Shown: positions 8,545-23,040 of the stretch, in pieces | Layout: each line of letters starts with the position of its first letter | Numbering within the stretch: the first letter of the stretch is position 1 | NCBI RefSeq assembly: GCF_900112865.1 | Contig: NZ_FONH01000003.1 | Coordinates: 429,269 to 493,268 of the forward strand | Reading direction: 5' to 3' | Length of the DNA stretch: 64,000 nucleotides | From: Dyella marensis | GTDB taxonomy: Bacteria > Pseudomonadota > Gammaproteobacteria > Xanthomonadales > Rhodanobacteraceae | Notes under the pieces: model-generated | The model's database searches: none | What the model saw: the letters and a program-made list of their open reading frames with translations, nothing else | What the model was told of the DNA's origin: nothing | Program-made: the position numbers and the translations under genes

Positions 8545-9558
8545 TCAGTGCGTGGCGAAGTGCTCGCGCAGCGTGTCGAGGTCGTGCGTGAGCGTGAGGC
8601 CGAGGGCCAGCAGGATGCGCGCCTTCTGCGGACTGAAATCCTCGCCGGCGATGAAGCCCGCATCGCGCAGATAACGCCGCTGCGCCACGCTGCCGAGCGG
8701 CGAGCGGGTGCACTGCACGACGGCGATGCCGCTGGCGATGGCCGCTTCCAGCGCGATACGTTCGGCCTTGGTCACCAGGCCCGGCGCGAGGCCGGCCGAG
8801 ACGATGCCTTGCGCGCCCTTGGCCAGCACGGCTGCGATCATGGTGTCGTCGGCGCCGACGTAGGAATAGGCGACGTCCACGCGCGGCGGCTGCGCATCGT
8901 CGGGCAGGGCGGCGAATGCCGCGCCAGGCGCATGGCGGCCTTCGGGACGGCGCCGATAACGGATGCGGTCCGGATCGACGGTGCCGAGCACGCCGTGGTC
9001 CATCGAGCGGAACGTATCCAGCCGCAAGGTGGATACCTTGATCACGTCGCGCGCCGGATAGATGCCATCGTTGAACACCACCAGCACGCCGCGGCCGCGC
9101 GCATCGGCGTCGCCCGCCACACGGATCGCACCCAGCAGGTTTGCCGGTGCATCCGAGCCGACCGCGCTGAGCGGCCGCTGCGAACCGGTGAGCACCACGG
9201 TCTGCTCGATGTCGAGCGTGAGGTTGAGGAAGAACGCGGTTTCTTCCAGCGTGGCCGTGCCGTGCAGGATCACGAAGCCGGCCAGTTCCGGCTGCTCGCG
9301 CGACAGGCGCCGCAGCGTCGCGCGCAGCTCGAACCAGTCGGCCATGGTGAGGTTGTTGCTGCCGACCGAGCGGAACGGCACCGGGATCGCCTCGGCGAAG
9401 CTGGCGATTTCAGGCACGCGCTCCAGGATCTGCGCGACGTCCAGCTTGCTGCCGTGTTCGGGGTAATCCATCAGGTCCAGGCTGGAAGTGCCCAGCGAGG
9501 CGATGGTGCCGCCGCAGCCGATGATGGCGACGCGGGGGAGGGCGGTGGACGAGGGCAT
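8545..9558 (-). CDS. L-asparaginase/glutaminase family protein, divergent active site
   Basis: A 337-residue asparaginase-fold protein. The first catalytic motif IIGCGGTIASLG is intact with the nucleophilic Thr, and the Lys of the DVIKVSTLRLDTF stretch is present. The second motif reads HGTATLEETAFF instead of HGTDT-x-EET, so the Asp that contacts the substrate amino group is Ala, and the GSQD substrate loop reads GSNN. It may hydrolyse a different amide. No signal peptide is seen, so it is probably cytoplasmic. ATG 9558 is followed upstream by a repeat region and no partner gene. Confidence 0.85.
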   Translation of the reverse strand: MPSSTALPRVAIIGCGGTIASLGTSSLDLMDYPEHGSKLDVAQILERVPEIASFAEAIPVPFRSVGSNNLTMADWFELRATLRRLSREQPELAGFVILHGTATLEETAFFLNLTLDIEQTVVLTGSQRPLSAVGSDAPANLLGAIRVAGDADARGRGVLVVFNDGIYPARDVIKVSTLRLDTFRSMDHGVLGTVDPDRIRYRRRPEGRHAPGAAFAALPDDAQPPRVDVAYSYVGADDTMIAAVLAKGAQGIVSAGLAPGLVTKAERIALEAAIASGIAVVQCTRSPLGSVAQRRYLRDAGFIAGEDFSPQKARILLALGLTLTHDLDTLREHFATH

Positions 9559-9600
9559 GCCGGATGGGTTCCGTGAGCGGAGGTCCAGCTAGTGTCGCAA

Positions 9601-9721
9601 AGCCCCTCTCCCACCGGGAGAGGGGGTAGGGTGAGGGTGCGGGCGGGGCGCAAGGATGATGTGCATCGCTCCGGCCGAACCCTCATCCGGCTGCCGCCAC
9701 CTTCTCCCGGAGGGAGAAGGA
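9601..9721. repeat. Dispersed repeat, family C (inverted pair)
   Basis: The plus strand reads CCCCTCTCCCACCGGGAGAG then GGGGTAGGGTGAGGG, and about 50 bases later CCCTCATCCGGCTGCCGCCA and CCTTCTCCCGGAGGGAGAAGG. The halves are roughly inverted copies. This is the widespread proteobacterial intergenic element with a CTCTCCC...GGGAGAG core; a related half is at 63789..63829. Confidence 0.75.
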
Positions 9722-9738
9722 TTCCAACTTGGTGGGTT

Positions 9739-10184
9739 TCAGCCCTGCTCGGCCGCGTCGCGAATCGCCTGCGGCAGCGCCACCGGCTTGCCGGTGTGCG
9801 GGTTCATCCAGACCATCACCACATGCCCGTCGCTGTACAGCTTCTCCGGCTGCCCGGCATCGACGATGCGATGCCCGATCGTCATCGAGCTGTTGCCCAG
9901 GCGCAGGCAGAACAGCTCCACGCTCAGCTGCGCCGGCCATTCGATCGGAAAGCGGTAGTTGATCTCGCTCGCCGCCAGCACCGGCATCGACTGCTCGTCG
10001 AACCACGGTCCGGGCACGTGCTTGAGCCACTGCAGGCGCGCCTCTTCCAGGTAGGTGAGGTAGTTGGAATTGTTGACGTGGTTGAAGGCATCCAGGTCGC
10101 GCCAGCGCACGCCGATCGAGGCGGTAAAAAGCGGCTGGACTTCCGCCGCGCCAGCGGCGGAAGCCGAATCGGTGATGGTGAAAC

Positions 10185-10188
<4 letters not shown>
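9739..10188 (-). CDS. Acyl-CoA thioesterase, 4-hydroxybenzoyl-CoA (hotdog) family
   Basis: A 149-residue single hotdog-domain protein. The signature [20 protein letters not shown] contains the catalytic Asp and the HVNN turn typical of YbgC/4HBT thioesterases, followed by [19 protein letters not shown] and [17 protein letters not shown]. It probably cleaves short or medium acyl-CoA thioesters in the cytoplasm. Its ATG overlaps the stop of uvrA (ATGA on the minus strand, 10185-10188), so it is coupled to uvrA translation, an arrangement with no obvious functional logic. Confidence 0.88.
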
Positions 10189-13157
<2,969 letters not shown>

Positions 13158-13353
13158 TGAACGCCGGGAAGAGGTCATGAGGAGGGGGAAAAACTGCACT
13201 ATACCAAACTCGCCAGGTCAGTTATTGCCGCTGGCGGGGTCGGGGGAGGAATCCGGGGGAATCCTGAAAGTGGGGCTCCATCAAAGTGTTAACAAGGCTC
13301 TTGGCTTAATAGCCGTTTTGGCCCGCGCGGCCGATACAGCGAGACCGGAACAG

Positions 13354-14121
13354 ATGCGCAAGTGGAAAGGATGGGGGGCGACACTGGCGTTGGCGGCATC
13401 CATGGCGGGCCCGGCTTCGGCCGCGACCCAGCCCAGCGAGGAGCAGGTACGCCAGCTGATGGAAGTGGTGGGCGTGGGCAAGATGCTCAGCCAGATGAAC
13501 AACCAGGCGGTGACGGTGATGCAGCAGTCGCTGCCGTGCATTCCGGCCAGCTACTGGCAGGGCTACATGGACGCCAATGGCACGCAGCAGTTCATCGGCC
13601 GGCTGGTGCCGATCTACCAGCGCCATTTCAGCGCCGACGAGATCGACGGGATGCTGAAGTTTTACCGGTCGCCGCTGGGCCAGAAGGTGATCACCGAGAT
13701 GCCGACCACCATGGGCGAGGCCAACCAGGCCGGCCTGCAGTGGAGCAAGGAGCGCAGCGACCAGATGATTGCCGAGCTCAAGCAGAAGGGCAGCCTGGAC
13801 GCCAGCGGCCGCTGCCCGGCCGCGCCGGGAGCCGTGGCGGCCGGCGGTGCGGCCGCGGCGGGCCTGGCGGCCGGCGCCAGCAAGGCGGAGGCGGACGACG
13901 AAGACGAGGCCCAGGCCGAGGCGCCGGCCAAGCCGGCCGCCAAGAAGGCGGCCACGGGCAAGGCCAAGTCGACCAAGGCGAAGCCGAAGGCCAAGGCGCC
14001 CGCGAAGCCGGCGGCCAAGAAGGCCCCGGCCAAGAGCAGCAGTGCCAAGACGCCGGCCCAGCCCGCGGCGAAGGATGCCGCCAAGCCGGCGGCTCCGGCT
14101 GCCGGCGGGGGTGGTCAGTAA
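13354..14121 (+). CDS. DUF2059 secreted protein with Ala/Lys/Pro-rich tail
   Basis: A 255-residue protein: a signal peptide cleaved near ASAATQP, a DUF2059 helical domain (residues about 25-140) with [20 protein letters not shown] and [20 protein letters not shown], then a short acidic linker ([14 protein letters not shown]) and a C-terminal tail of about 90 residues built from AKKA, AKPAA and KAPAK units, like histone H1 or AlgP tails. DUF2059 proteins are periplasmic with unclear role. The tail could bind polyanions or the cell wall, or simply be disordered (inference). It stands just upstream of the ribosomal rplU promoter. Confidence 0.82.
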   Translation: MRKWKGWGATLALAASMAGPASAATQPSEEQVRQLMEVVGVGKMLSQMNNQAVTVMQQSLPCIPASYWQGYMDANGTQQFIGRLVPIYQRHFSADEIDGMLKFYRSPLGQKVITEMPTTMGEANQAGLQWSKERSDQMIAELKQKGSLDASGRCPAAPGAVAAGGAAAAGLAAGASKAEADDEDEAQAEAPAKPAAKKAATGKAKSTKAKPKAKAPAKPAAKKAPAKSSSAKTPAQPAAKDAAKPAAPAAGGGGQ

Positions 14122-14151
14122 TTGACCAGCCGCGGACGGCGCCGCTATACT
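14122..14151 (+). promoter_or_regulatory. Sigma-70 type promoter of rplU-rpmA
   Basis: TTGACC at 14122-14127 and TATACT at 14146-14151 are separated by 18 bases and lie about 70 bases upstream of rplU, directly after the DUF2059 stop codon. The match to consensus is 5/6 and 5/6. Confidence 0.75.
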
Positions 14152-14219
14152 CTCGCGTTCGCCAGCCCCGAAAGGGCCATGGCGGAACCCAAGAGAATAA
14201 CGACAGAAGGGATAATCCC

Positions 14220-14534
14220 ATGAGTTATGCAGTCATCAAGACCGGCGGCAAGCAGTACCGCGTCCAGCAGGGCGACGTCCTGCGCGTGGAGCTGCTGAAC
14301 GCCGACGAAGGCGCCAGCGTGAAGTTCGACCAGGTGCTGCTGGTCGGCTCGGGCGAGACCATCACCGTCGGCGCGCCGACCGTGGCCGGCGCCACCGTCT
14401 CCGCCACCGTGCGCAAGCACGGCCGCGCCGACAAGGTCCGCATCATCAAGTTCCGCCGCCGCAAGCACCACAAGAAGCAGCAGGGACACCGTCAGCATTT
14501 CACCGAAGTCGAGATCACGGGCATCAACGCCTGA
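14220..14534 (+). CDS. rplU: 50S ribosomal protein L21
   Basis: A 104-residue L21, standard length, beginning [20 protein letters not shown] and ending in the basic [20 protein letters not shown] segment that contacts 23S rRNA domain I. It is the first gene of the rplU-rpmA operon, followed by rpmA after 24 bases, and is served by the strong promoter at 14122. Confidence 0.98.
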   Translation: MSYAVIKTGGKQYRVQQGDVLRVELLNADEGASVKFDQVLLVGSGETITVGAPTVAGATVSATVRKHGRADKVRIIKFRRRKHHKKQQGHRQHFTEVEITGINA

Positions 14535-14558
14535 TCCGCCAATCTGGAGTAATCAGTC

Positions 14559-14816
14559 ATGGCACATAAGAAAGGCGTAGGTTCGTCCCGCAACGGTCGC
14601 GACTCGAACCCGAAGTATCTCGGCGTGAAGATCTACGGTGGCCAGGCCATCGAGGCCGGCAACATCATCGTGCGTCAGCGCGGCACCAAGTTCCATCCCG
14701 GTACCGGCGTGGGCCTCGGCCGCGACCACACCCTGTTCGCGCTGGTCGACGGCACGGTCGAGTTCAAGACCCGTGGCGAGAAGAACCGCAAGTACGTGAA
14801 CGTCGTCCAGGGCTGA
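14559..14816 (+). CDS. rpmA: 50S ribosomal protein L27
   Basis: An 85-residue L27. The [18 protein letters not shown]-terminus reaches toward the peptidyl-transferase centre in the 50S subunit, and [20 protein letters not shown] is diagnostic. No N-terminal cleavage extension like that of Firmicutes is present. It is followed by an intrinsic terminator 23 bases after the stop. Confidence 0.98.
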   Translation: MAHKKGVGSSRNGRDSNPKYLGVKIYGGQAIEAGNIIVRQRGTKFHPGTGVGLGRDHTLFALVDGTVEFKTRGEKNRKYVNVVQG

Positions 14817-14839
14817 GCCCGGGCCGATGTAGCGCAAGG

Positions 14840-14867
14840 GCCCCGCTTCGGCGGGGCTTTTGTTTTT
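14840..14867 (+). terminator. Intrinsic terminator of rplU-rpmA
   Basis: A 7-bp stem GCCCCGC/GCGGGGC with a stable TTCG loop (14840-14857) is followed by TTTTGTTTTT. It ends the ribosomal operon and separates it from obgE. Confidence 0.9.
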
Positions 14868-14879
14868 GGGATGGGCATA

Positions 14880-16072
<1,193 letters not shown>

Positions 16073-16175
16073 GGGCGCTGCAGGGCCGTTGGCATAGTTC
16101 GATCCGGAAACAGCGAGACCTGCTTCGGTTCCTTCGCCCGTACAGGTTTCGATGTCTGGCGAGGGAGGCTGGACC

Positions 16176-17645
16176 ATGAAGCTTCAAGCCCGCATCGCGG
16201 GATATCGACGTCTGCGCGAGCAGCCGTTATGGCGCCTCATCGCGGCAGATCACGCTCCTGAAGTCGTCGGTCTGCTGCAGACCTTGTTGCAGGATGGCGA
16301 GCGGACGCTGCCGGCGTCCATCCTGCATGAGCGCCTGCAGCATCATCTCGATGCGCTCAATGCTTCCGACCTGCCGCACGAACTTCCCCGTACGGCACAG
16401 GCCTACGTGGCTGACTGGCTCGCAAAGGGGTTCCTGGAGCGCCGTCTGCCCGAGGGGGCCAGCGAAGAGGAATACGAGTTGTCTTCCCAGTCCGCACAGG
16501 CTATCCGCTTTATCGCGGGTATCGAGGCGCCGCGCCATGCCGCGACCGAGAGCCGCCTGACGCTGGTGATCCAGCAGTTGGCCCAGCTGGCGGAGCAAAC
16601 CGAAACCGATCCCGCTGCCCGATTGGTCGCCTTGTACGCCGAGCGCGAGCGCATCGAGGCGCAGATCGCTCGCGCCGGCGCCGGCAAGGTCGCGGCATTG
16701 GATGGCAAGCGTGCGCTGGAACGCGCCCGCGAAATCATCCGTCTGGCGGATGATCTGACCGAAGATTTTCGGCGTGTCCGCGATGACTTCGAGCAGCTCA
16801 ACCGCGAATTCCGCGAGCGCATCATCGATGACGAGGGCGAACGTGGCGACGTACTCGACCGCCTGTTCGAAGGCGTGGACGTGATCGGCGAGAGCGAGGC
16901 AGGCCGAAGTTTCAATGCGTTCTGGAAGCTGCTCAACGATATCGAACAGAGCGCGCAGCTCGATGCCGCGCTGGAGGCTGTGCTGTCGCGCGGGTTCGCC
17001 AAGCGTCTGCAACGGCATGAGCGGCAGTTCCTGCGTGGTCTGACCGGCGTGATGCTGGAACGGGGCGGGCATGTGCACGACGTGCTGCAGCATTTCGCCC
17101 GCAGCTTGCGTGGGTTCGTGCAAAGCCGCAGTTATCTCGAGCAGCGCCGCCTGAATCAGCTGCTCAAGCAGGCGCAAGCCGAAGCGCTGCAATTGCGCGA
17201 TTCGGTCAAGGCGCGTCAGCAGACGCCCTATACCCTGCAATTGACCACCAGCCGCCCGCGCTCGTTGTCGCAGTGGCGGCTGCATGACCCGCGCAACGGA
17301 ATTGTCGATGGCCGGATTGCGCCCAGTGAAGGGGCCAGCATTTCGCTGGACAGCGTCAGCGAACTGGTGGCCCAATCGGAAATCAATTTCCGCGGCTTGC
17401 GGCGCGATCTGCATGACCTGCTGGCCGACCACGACCAGCTCAGCATTGGCCAGGTGCTCGAACGGCGTCCGGCCGAACAGGGGCTGGGCAGCGTCATCGG
17501 CTATCTGTCGCTGGCGACTCGTCATGGCGTGGTCTCCGGACGGCAGCATGAAGCAGTGAGCTGGCAAGGCGGCGACGGGCGTTGGCGCCACGCACGTGTG
17601 CCCTTGGTGTGGTTTCTGAAAGAGAAGCGCGATGAACTCGCTTGA
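16176..17645 (+). CDS. jetA: Wadjet type I component JetA (DUF3375)
   Basis: A 489-residue DUF3375 protein, the kleisin-like subunit of Wadjet type I (a MukF-related protein). It begins [20 protein letters not shown], has a long helical middle with [20 protein letters not shown] and [20 protein letters not shown], and a C-terminal winged-helix-like part ending [20 protein letters not shown] 16176 is chosen because GGGAGG at 16163-16168 sits seven bases upstream; ATG 16152 is possible. It overlaps jetB by 14 bases. Wadjet complexes extrude and cleave closed circular plasmids. The system identity rests on all four genes in order. Confidence 0.92.
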   Translation: MKLQARIAGYRRLREQPLWRLIAADHAPEVVGLLQTLLQDGERTLPASILHERLQHHLDALNASDLPHELPRTAQAYVADWLAKGFLERRLPEGASEEEYELSSQSAQAIRFIAGIEAPRHAATESRLTLVIQQLAQLAEQTETDPAARLVALYAERERIEAQIARAGAGKVAALDGKRALERAREIIRLADDLTEDFRRVRDDFEQLNREFRERIIDDEGERGDVLDRLFEGVDVIGESEAGRSFNAFWKLLNDIEQSAQLDAALEAVLSRGFAKRLQRHERQFLRGLTGVMLERGGHVHDVLQHFARSLRGFVQSRSYLEQRRLNQLLKQAQAEALQLRDSVKARQQTPYTLQLTTSRPRSLSQWRLHDPRNGIVDGRIAPSEGASISLDSVSELVAQSEINFRGLRRDLHDLLADHDQLSIGQVLERRPAEQGLGSVIGYLSLATRHGVVSGRQHEAVSWQGGDGRWRHARVPLVWFLKEKRDELA

Positions 17646-18303
17646 ACACGAGCACGAAGAGACACCCGATCTTCGGGCGGTCGCCGCGGCAGAACCGGGC
17701 GGGCTGTTCGAGGGCGATACCGGTGCTTTGCCGTTGGATGCGCGGCGCGCGCTCTGCCAGCTGCTGCTTGGCCCCAGCGTGGACCAGAAGCGGCACGGCC
17801 AGCTGTGGCCGGTCTTGCTGCGCCACGAGAAAGCGTTGCGTTCGCGTCTTTGCGAATTGTTCCTGGAGCTGGTGATCGACCGCGATGCAGGCGTGGCCTT
17901 TACCCGCCAGGCCGATACAGGCGAGCTGGAAACCCCCGTGCTGCTGCGTACCTCCGCGCTTACTTTCATCGATTCCGTCCTCCTGCTCTATCTGCGCCAG
18001 CAGCTCGCGGAGGCGGATGCGCAGGGGCACCGGGCGGTGGTAGAGGAGGCGCAGATGATCGATGCGATGTCGGTCTACGAAAAGAATGTTTCGACGGATC
18101 GCGCCGGTTTCGCCAAGAAGATCGCGGCATCGATCGTCAAGATGAAGGACAGCCATGTGCTGGAGAAGCTGCGCAGCAGCGAAGACCGCTACGAGGTTTC
18201 GCCGGCCCTGAAGCTGTTGTTCTCGGCCGAGCACGTGCAGGCCCTGGTCCAGGTATATCGAGACCTGCGCGAGGCAGGCGGTGAAGGTGACGATGAGCGC
18301 TAA
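17632..18303 (+). CDS. jetB: Wadjet type I component JetB (DUF4194)
   Basis: A 223-residue DUF4194 protein, the MukE-like winged-helix partner that binds JetA. Recognisable parts are [20 protein letters not shown], the [20 protein letters not shown] helix and [20 protein letters not shown]. It starts 14 bases before the end of jetA and ends 11 bases beyond the chosen start of jetC, so the four genes form one translationally coupled operon. The first 30 residues are acidic and probably disordered. Confidence 0.92.
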   Translation: MNSLEHEHEETPDLRAVAAAEPGGLFEGDTGALPLDARRALCQLLLGPSVDQKRHGQLWPVLLRHEKALRSRLCELFLELVIDRDAGVAFTRQADTGELETPVLLRTSALTFIDSVLLLYLRQQLAEADAQGHRAVVEEAQMIDAMSVYEKNVSTDRAGFAKKIAASIVKMKDSHVLEKLRSSEDRYEVSPALKLLFSAEHVQALVQVYRDLREAGGEGDDER

Positions 18304-21300
18304 GTCCAGATCCGCCAATCGGCCGGCCGAGCCGAGCCTGTTCCTGTCCGACCTGCCTGACCCGCGCGACGAACAGTTCCGCCTGCGCCGCCTGCAGGTG
18401 TTCAACTGGGGCACTTTCAGCGGCCTGGTGGACGTGCCCATCGCCGAGCGCGGCTTCCTGTTCGTCGGCCGTTCCGGCTCGGGCAAATCGACCTTGCTGG
18501 ACGCCATGTCGGCCTTGCTGGTGCCGCCGAACCTGGTCGACTTCAACGCCGCCGCGCGCGAAGCCGAGCGCAGCGGACGCGATCGCAGCCTGGCTTCCTA
18601 TGTCCGCGGTGCCTGGGCCGATCAGCATGACAGCGAATCCGGCGAGATCGCCACGCAATACCTGCGCAAGGGCACGACTTGGTCGGCGCTGGCGCTGGAG
18701 TACCGCAACGGGCTGGGCCAGAGCGTCAGCCTGATCCGGCTGTTCTGGATCACGGGGACCAGCTCAGCCGCTGGCGACGTCAAGAAGCACTACATGGTGT
18801 GCGAGCGCCCGTTCGACATCGCCAAGGAGCTGGACGGCTTCGAGCTGGATCTGCGCCGGCTGAAGGCACGGCTTGGCGAGGACGTGCACCATTACGACAC
18901 CTTTGCCGGTTATGCCGAGCGGTTCCGGCGCCTGCTGGGCATCGAGAACGAGATGGCGCTCAAGCTGCTGCACAAGACGCAGTCGGCCAAGAACCTCGGC
19001 GACCTCAATCAGTTCCTGCGCGGTTTCATGTTGGACGAGCCGGAGACTTTCACCGCCGCCGAGCGGCTGGTGGCCGACTTCGGCGAGCTGGACGCCGCGC
19101 ACCAGGCGGTTGTGACGGCGCGCGATCAGGTCGACACCCTGGTGCCTGCGCGAGAGCTGCATGAAGACCTGCAGGTCCTGCGGCGCGAAGCCGGCACCTT
19201 GAAGGAGCTGCACGCCTGCGTGGACACTTACGGCGAGCAGCGCCGGCTGGTCCTGCAGGATCAGGCGCTGGCCGAGCTCGACGTGCAGATCATGGCCTTG
19301 CACGGCGAAGCGACGCAGCGGCGCGAAACGGTGGACAACCATGTCCGGCGCATCGAGGATCTGGAGCGCCAGCGCCGCGATCAGGGCGGCGACGCCATCG
19401 ACCAGCTCGAGCGCGAACACGAAACAGTGACGCGCGAGCGCGACGAGCGCCTCGGTCGCCGTTCCCGTGCGGAGCAGGCTTGTCGCGACCTGAATTGGGT
19501 CATGCCGGGCACCGCGCAGGGATTCGCCGAGCTGGTGGGGCGTGCGCGTGAACTGCAGGAGGGCGCGCGCGATCGCGCCGCCGGTTTTGAGGAGCGCATG
19601 GATACGCTCAAGCGCGAGCGTGACGAGGCGACGCGCCGCTTCGCCGGCGTCCGCGCGGAAATCGATGCTCTGAAGCGCACGCCGTCGAGCATTCCGGCGC
19701 CCGCTCAGGCCATGCGCGCGCGGCTGTGCAGCGAGCTGGGCTGGTCGGAGAACACGCTGCCCTTCGTGGGCGAGTTGTTGCAGGTAAAGCCCGAATATGC
19801 GGCGTGGCAAGGCGCCATCGAACGCGTGCTGCATGGCTTTGCGCTATCGCTGCTGGTGGACGAGCAGCGTTATGGCGAGGTGGCTGCATGGGTCAACCAG
19901 ACCCATCTGGGCGCCAAGCTGGTTTACTACCGCGTGGGACGGCCTCAGGCCATCGGTGGCCGCATGCTGGATGCGCGCTCGCTGGCGCACCGGTTGGACA
20001 TCCGTGACCACGCTCATCGCGACTGGCTATCCGCCGAGTTGGCACGGCGCTTCGATTACAGCTGCGTGGATACGCCGGCGGCTCTGCGCCATGCTGAGCG
20101 CGGCATGACCCGCGAAGGGCAGGTCAAGCATCCCGGCGACCGATACGAGAAGGACGATCGCCGCGCCGTGGGCGACCGCCGCCACTGGGTGCTGGGTTTC
20201 GACAACCGGGACAAGCTGGCGCTGTTCGAGGCCGAGGGGCGTGAGCTGGCGCAGGCGATCGCGCAAGGCGGCGGGGCGTTGGACGCCCTGCGCTCGGAAC
20301 GCGATGGCGATGCGGATCGGCGCTTGCATGCCAATGCGCTTGCCAATCTGGTCTGGGAAGATATCGACGTCGCACCGAAACTCACGCGGCTGGGCGACAT
20401 CGAGAACCAGCTGCAGGCCATGCGCAAGGGCGATGCCTCGCTGCAGGAGATCATGCGCAAGCTCGAGCACGAGCGAGAGCTGCTCAAGCGGGCGGAGCGC
20501 TCGCGCGATGACGCCGCCGCCGAGCATCTGTCCAAAGGCCGCGACCGTAAACGGCTGGCCGAGCAGCGCGAACAATGCGCGGCTCGCGCGGCCGACATGG
20601 CCCTGTCGGAGGCGCAGGCCGATGGCCTCGCCTCGCGCCTGCCCGAGCGGCCGCTGACGCTGGACAACATCGATCGCACGATGGGCGACGTCAAGGATGG
20701 ACTCAGCAGGGCGCTGGGGACGTTCGCATCGCGGCAGCAGGAGCTGACCGGCGCCATCGTCAAATGCTTCGAGCACTACTGCCGCAAGTGGCCGCAGGAC
20801 AGCGGCGACTTCACCGCCGACATGCATTCGCTCGATGGTTTCATGGCGCGCCTGCGCCGCCTCGAGCTCGACGGCCTGCCCAAGCACGAGGCGCGTTTCT
20901 ACGAGCTGCTGCAGACGCAGAGCAAGCAGAACCTGCTGGTGCTGCAGAAACACATGATCGAGGCGCGCAAGTCGATCGGCCAGCGCATGGACGAGGTGAA
21001 CGAGAGCCTGGAGCGGGTGTCCTTCAACCGCGGCACGATCCTGCAGATCGACCTGTCCGACCGCGGCCTGCCGGAGGTGCGCGACTTTCAGCAGCAGCTG
21101 CGCGACGTGCTATCGCATCACCAGACCGAGGACCGCGATCGCGCGGAAGCCCAGTTCGCGGTGCTGCGCCAGCTGGTGGCGAAGCTTTCGGCCGACGATC
21201 CCGAGCACAAGCGCTGGCGCGAGCAGGTGCTGGACGTGCGCCAGCACGTCGAATTCGTGGGCGTGGAGAAGGAGCAGGGGACCGGGCGGCAAGTCGAGGT

Positions 21301-21688
21301 TTATCGCAGCGGCGCCGGCAAATCCGGTGGCCAGCGCCAGAAGCTCGCCACCACCTGCCTGGCGGCCGCGTTGCGTTATCAGCTGGGCGGCGACGACGGC
21401 CACCTGCCGCGTTATGCGCCCGTGGTGCTGGACGAGGCGTTCGACAAGGCCGACAACGAGTTCACCGCGCTGGCGATGAATATCTTCGAGAACTTCGGTT
21501 TCCAGATGGTCGTCGCCACGCCGTTGAAGTCCGTGATGACGCTGGAGCCGTTCATCGGCGGTGCCTGCTTCGTCGACATCAATGGCCGGCACGATTCCGG
21601 GGTGCTGCTGATCGAGTACGACGAAGCAAACAAGCGGTTGGCGTTGCCCGAGAAGGCGCGCGAGGCGCAGGCCGATGAAATCTCCTGA
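18293..21688 (+). CDS. jetC: Wadjet type I component JetC, SMC/MukB-like ATPase
   Basis: A 1131-residue SMC-like ATPase. Walker [10 protein letters not shown] lies at residue about 59, the ABC signature SGGQRQK at about 1011 and Walker [12 protein letters not shown] at about 1044, with two long coiled-coil arms (roughly 250-480 and 690-970) around a central hinge region. It pairs with JetA and JetB as the loop-extruding motor that recognises small circular DNA. ATG 18293 is chosen; GTG 18281, four codons upstream, is possible. The 3' end overlaps jetD by 14 bases. Confidence 0.93.
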   Translation: MSAKSRSANRPAEPSLFLSDLPDPRDEQFRLRRLQVFNWGTFSGLVDVPIAERGFLFVGRSGSGKSTLLDAMSALLVPPNLVDFNAAAREAERSGRDRSLASYVRGAWADQHDSESGEIATQYLRKGTTWSALALEYRNGLGQSVSLIRLFWITGTSSAAGDVKKHYMVCERPFDIAKELDGFELDLRRLKARLGEDVHHYDTFAGYAERFRRLLGIENEMALKLLHKTQSAKNLGDLNQFLRGFMLDEPETFTAAERLVADFGELDAAHQAVVTARDQVDTLVPARELHEDLQVLRREAGTLKELHACVDTYGEQRRLVLQDQALAELDVQIMALHGEATQRRETVDNHVRRIEDLERQRRDQGGDAIDQLEREHETVTRERDERLGRRSRAEQACRDLNWVMPGTAQGFAELVGRARELQEGARDRAAGFEERMDTLKRERDEATRRFAGVRAEIDALKRTPSSIPAPAQAMRARLCSELGWSENTLPFVGELLQVKPEYAAWQGAIERVLHGFALSLLVDEQRYGEVAAWVNQTHLGAKLVYYRVGRPQAIGGRMLDARSLAHRLDIRDHAHRDWLSAELARRFDYSCVDTPAALRHAERGMTREGQVKHPGDRYEKDDRRAVGDRRHWVLGFDNRDKLALFEAEGRELAQAIAQGGGALDALRSERDGDADRRLHANALANLVWEDIDVAPKLTRLGDIENQLQAMRKGDASLQEIMRKLEHERELLKRAERSRDDAAAEHLSKGRDRKRLAEQREQCAARAADMALSEAQADGLASRLPERPLTLDNIDRTMGDVKDGLSRALGTFASRQQELTGAIVKCFEHYCRKWPQDSGDFTADMHSLDGFMARLRRLELDGLPKHEARFYELLQTQSKQNLLVLQKHMIEARKSIGQRMDEVNESLERVSFNRGTILQIDLSDRGLPEVRDFQQQLRDVLSHHQTEDRDRAEAQFAVLRQLVAKLSADDPEHKRWREQVLDVRQHVEFVGVEKEQGTGRQVEVYRSGAGKSGGQRQKLATTCLAAALRYQLGGDDGHLPRYAPVVLDEAFDKADNEFTALAMNIFENFGFQMVVATPLKSVMTLEPFIGGACFVDINGRHDSGVLLIEYDEANKRLALPEKAREAQADEIS

Positions 21689-22886
21689 GGCTCTGCGCAA
21701 ACGTCTGCATGCCAGATGGCTGGCGCATCGGTATGACTGGGTTGCCGGCGGCGGCGAATGGCCATTGTCCCTGTCCATCGGCGGCGATGGCTTGAAAGCC
21801 GATGCGGTGGCCGGGCACTGGAACGCGTTCGACGCCTGGCTCAGGGCATGGAAACAGCCGGCCCAGCATTCGCCTGGGCGCGTCGTATCCAGGCTGCGCT
21901 TCCGCCACAGCCTTTTCGGCGAGCAGGAGATTCCCTGCAGCTGGCTGTTCGATACACCGGATGCCGTCGCCGCGGAGTTGGGCGAAGCGGCGCGCTGGCA
22001 GCGGGCGAAACAGCGTTTTGATCGGTTGGCATCCTGGGTGCCCATGGTCGAAGGCGGGAGCGATGCGGTATCCGGGCTGGCCGTTCCCTGGCGCCGCGTG
22101 GTGTCGCGGAGGTTCGATCTCCTTGCCGACATGGAGGACGGCGAGTTCGAGTTGCTGCTTCGGGTGGTCGATTGGCTGTGGAAGCATCCCGACTCCGGGA
22201 CCTATCTGCGAGAGCTGCCGGTAGCCGGCGTCGACACCAAATGGGCGGAGCGGCGGCGCAGGGTGATCACGGCCTGGCTCTGGGTACTGCGCGGCGGCGC
22301 GATCGGATCGCACAACTTCTATCGGGTCGCCGGCCTGCGCGCACCGCCGGACCGGCTGCGCATGCGTTTGCTCGATGACGGGCTTCGCAGCCTGCTTGGA
22401 GGCTTGTCGGATATCGAAGCGCCGGTTACCGATGTCATGCGTATGAGTTTGCCGGTACGGCAAGTGTTGATCGTGGAAAACCTCGTTACCGGGCTCGCCT
22501 GCGGGGACCTGACCGGCACCGTGGTATTCATGGGCCGGGGCTATGCGATCGAGGCCTTGGCAGCTTTGCCGTGGTTGGCGCAGGTGCCGGTCTATTACTG
22601 GGGTGACATCGATACGCACGGTTTCGCCATCCTCAGCCGACTTCGACGCAGGCTGCCGCACATCCGCGCCGTACTGATGGATGAAGGCACTTTGCATGAG
22701 CATCGCGAATTGGCGGTGCGAGAGCCGCAGCCGCATCTCGCCCAGGGGCTGGCGCATCTGGCTGCGGAGGAGCTCCGACTGTTCCAGTCCCTGCGCGACG
22801 ATCGCGAGCGCCTGGAACAGGAGCGCATCCCGTGGACGTGGGCATGGTCGCGCCTGACGCAGTCGATGGCGGCTCCTCGCGCGTAG
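21675..22886 (+). CDS. jetD: Wadjet type I nuclease JetD (DUF3322/DUF2220, Toprim)
   Basis: A 403-residue protein with an N-terminal DUF3322 region and a C-terminal DUF2220 Toprim-like domain related to topoisomerase VI subunit A. The catalytic Glu is in VLIVENLVTG (residue about 268) and the DxD pair in YYWGDIDTHGF (about 311 and 313). In Wadjet this subunit binds DNA and cuts the plasmid after extrusion by JetABC. Both acidic motifs are intact, so the system appears functional. It is the last gene of the operon and is followed by palindromic repeats rather than a single terminator. Confidence 0.93.
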   Translation: MKSPEALRKRLHARWLAHRYDWVAGGGEWPLSLSIGGDGLKADAVAGHWNAFDAWLRAWKQPAQHSPGRVVSRLRFRHSLFGEQEIPCSWLFDTPDAVAAELGEAARWQRAKQRFDRLASWVPMVEGGSDAVSGLAVPWRRVVSRRFDLLADMEDGEFELLLRVVDWLWKHPDSGTYLRELPVAGVDTKWAERRRRVITAWLWVLRGGAIGSHNFYRVAGLRAPPDRLRMRLLDDGLRSLLGGLSDIEAPVTDVMRMSLPVRQVLIVENLVTGLACGDLTGTVVFMGRGYAIEALAALPWLAQVPVYYWGDIDTHGFAILSRLRRRLPHIRAVLMDEGTLHEHRELAVREPQPHLAQGLAHLAAEELRLFQSLRDDRERLEQERIPWTWAWSRLTQSMAAPRA

Positions 22887-22894
22887 GCCATGCT

Positions 22895-23029
22895 CGTCAT
22901 TCCGGCGCAGGCCGGAATCCAGTGGCGAAGTGCTGCATAAGGGCGAAGCATCCGAAAGGCATGGCCTTTGCGCTTCCCGCGACAAGCCAGCCTCGACGCT
23001 ACTGGATTCCGGCCTGCGCCGGAATGACG
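22895..23029. repeat. Dispersed repeat, family B (inverted pair)
   Basis: Two 29-base arms, 22895..22923 (CGTCATTCCGGCGCAGGCCG then GAATCCAGT) and 23001..23029, are perfect inverted copies about a 77-base centre. The arm itself contains TTCCGGCGCAGGCCGGAA. A variant is at 63910..63938. This element lies right behind the last Wadjet gene. Confidence 0.85.
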
Positions 23030-23040
23030 AGAGAGTTCGC

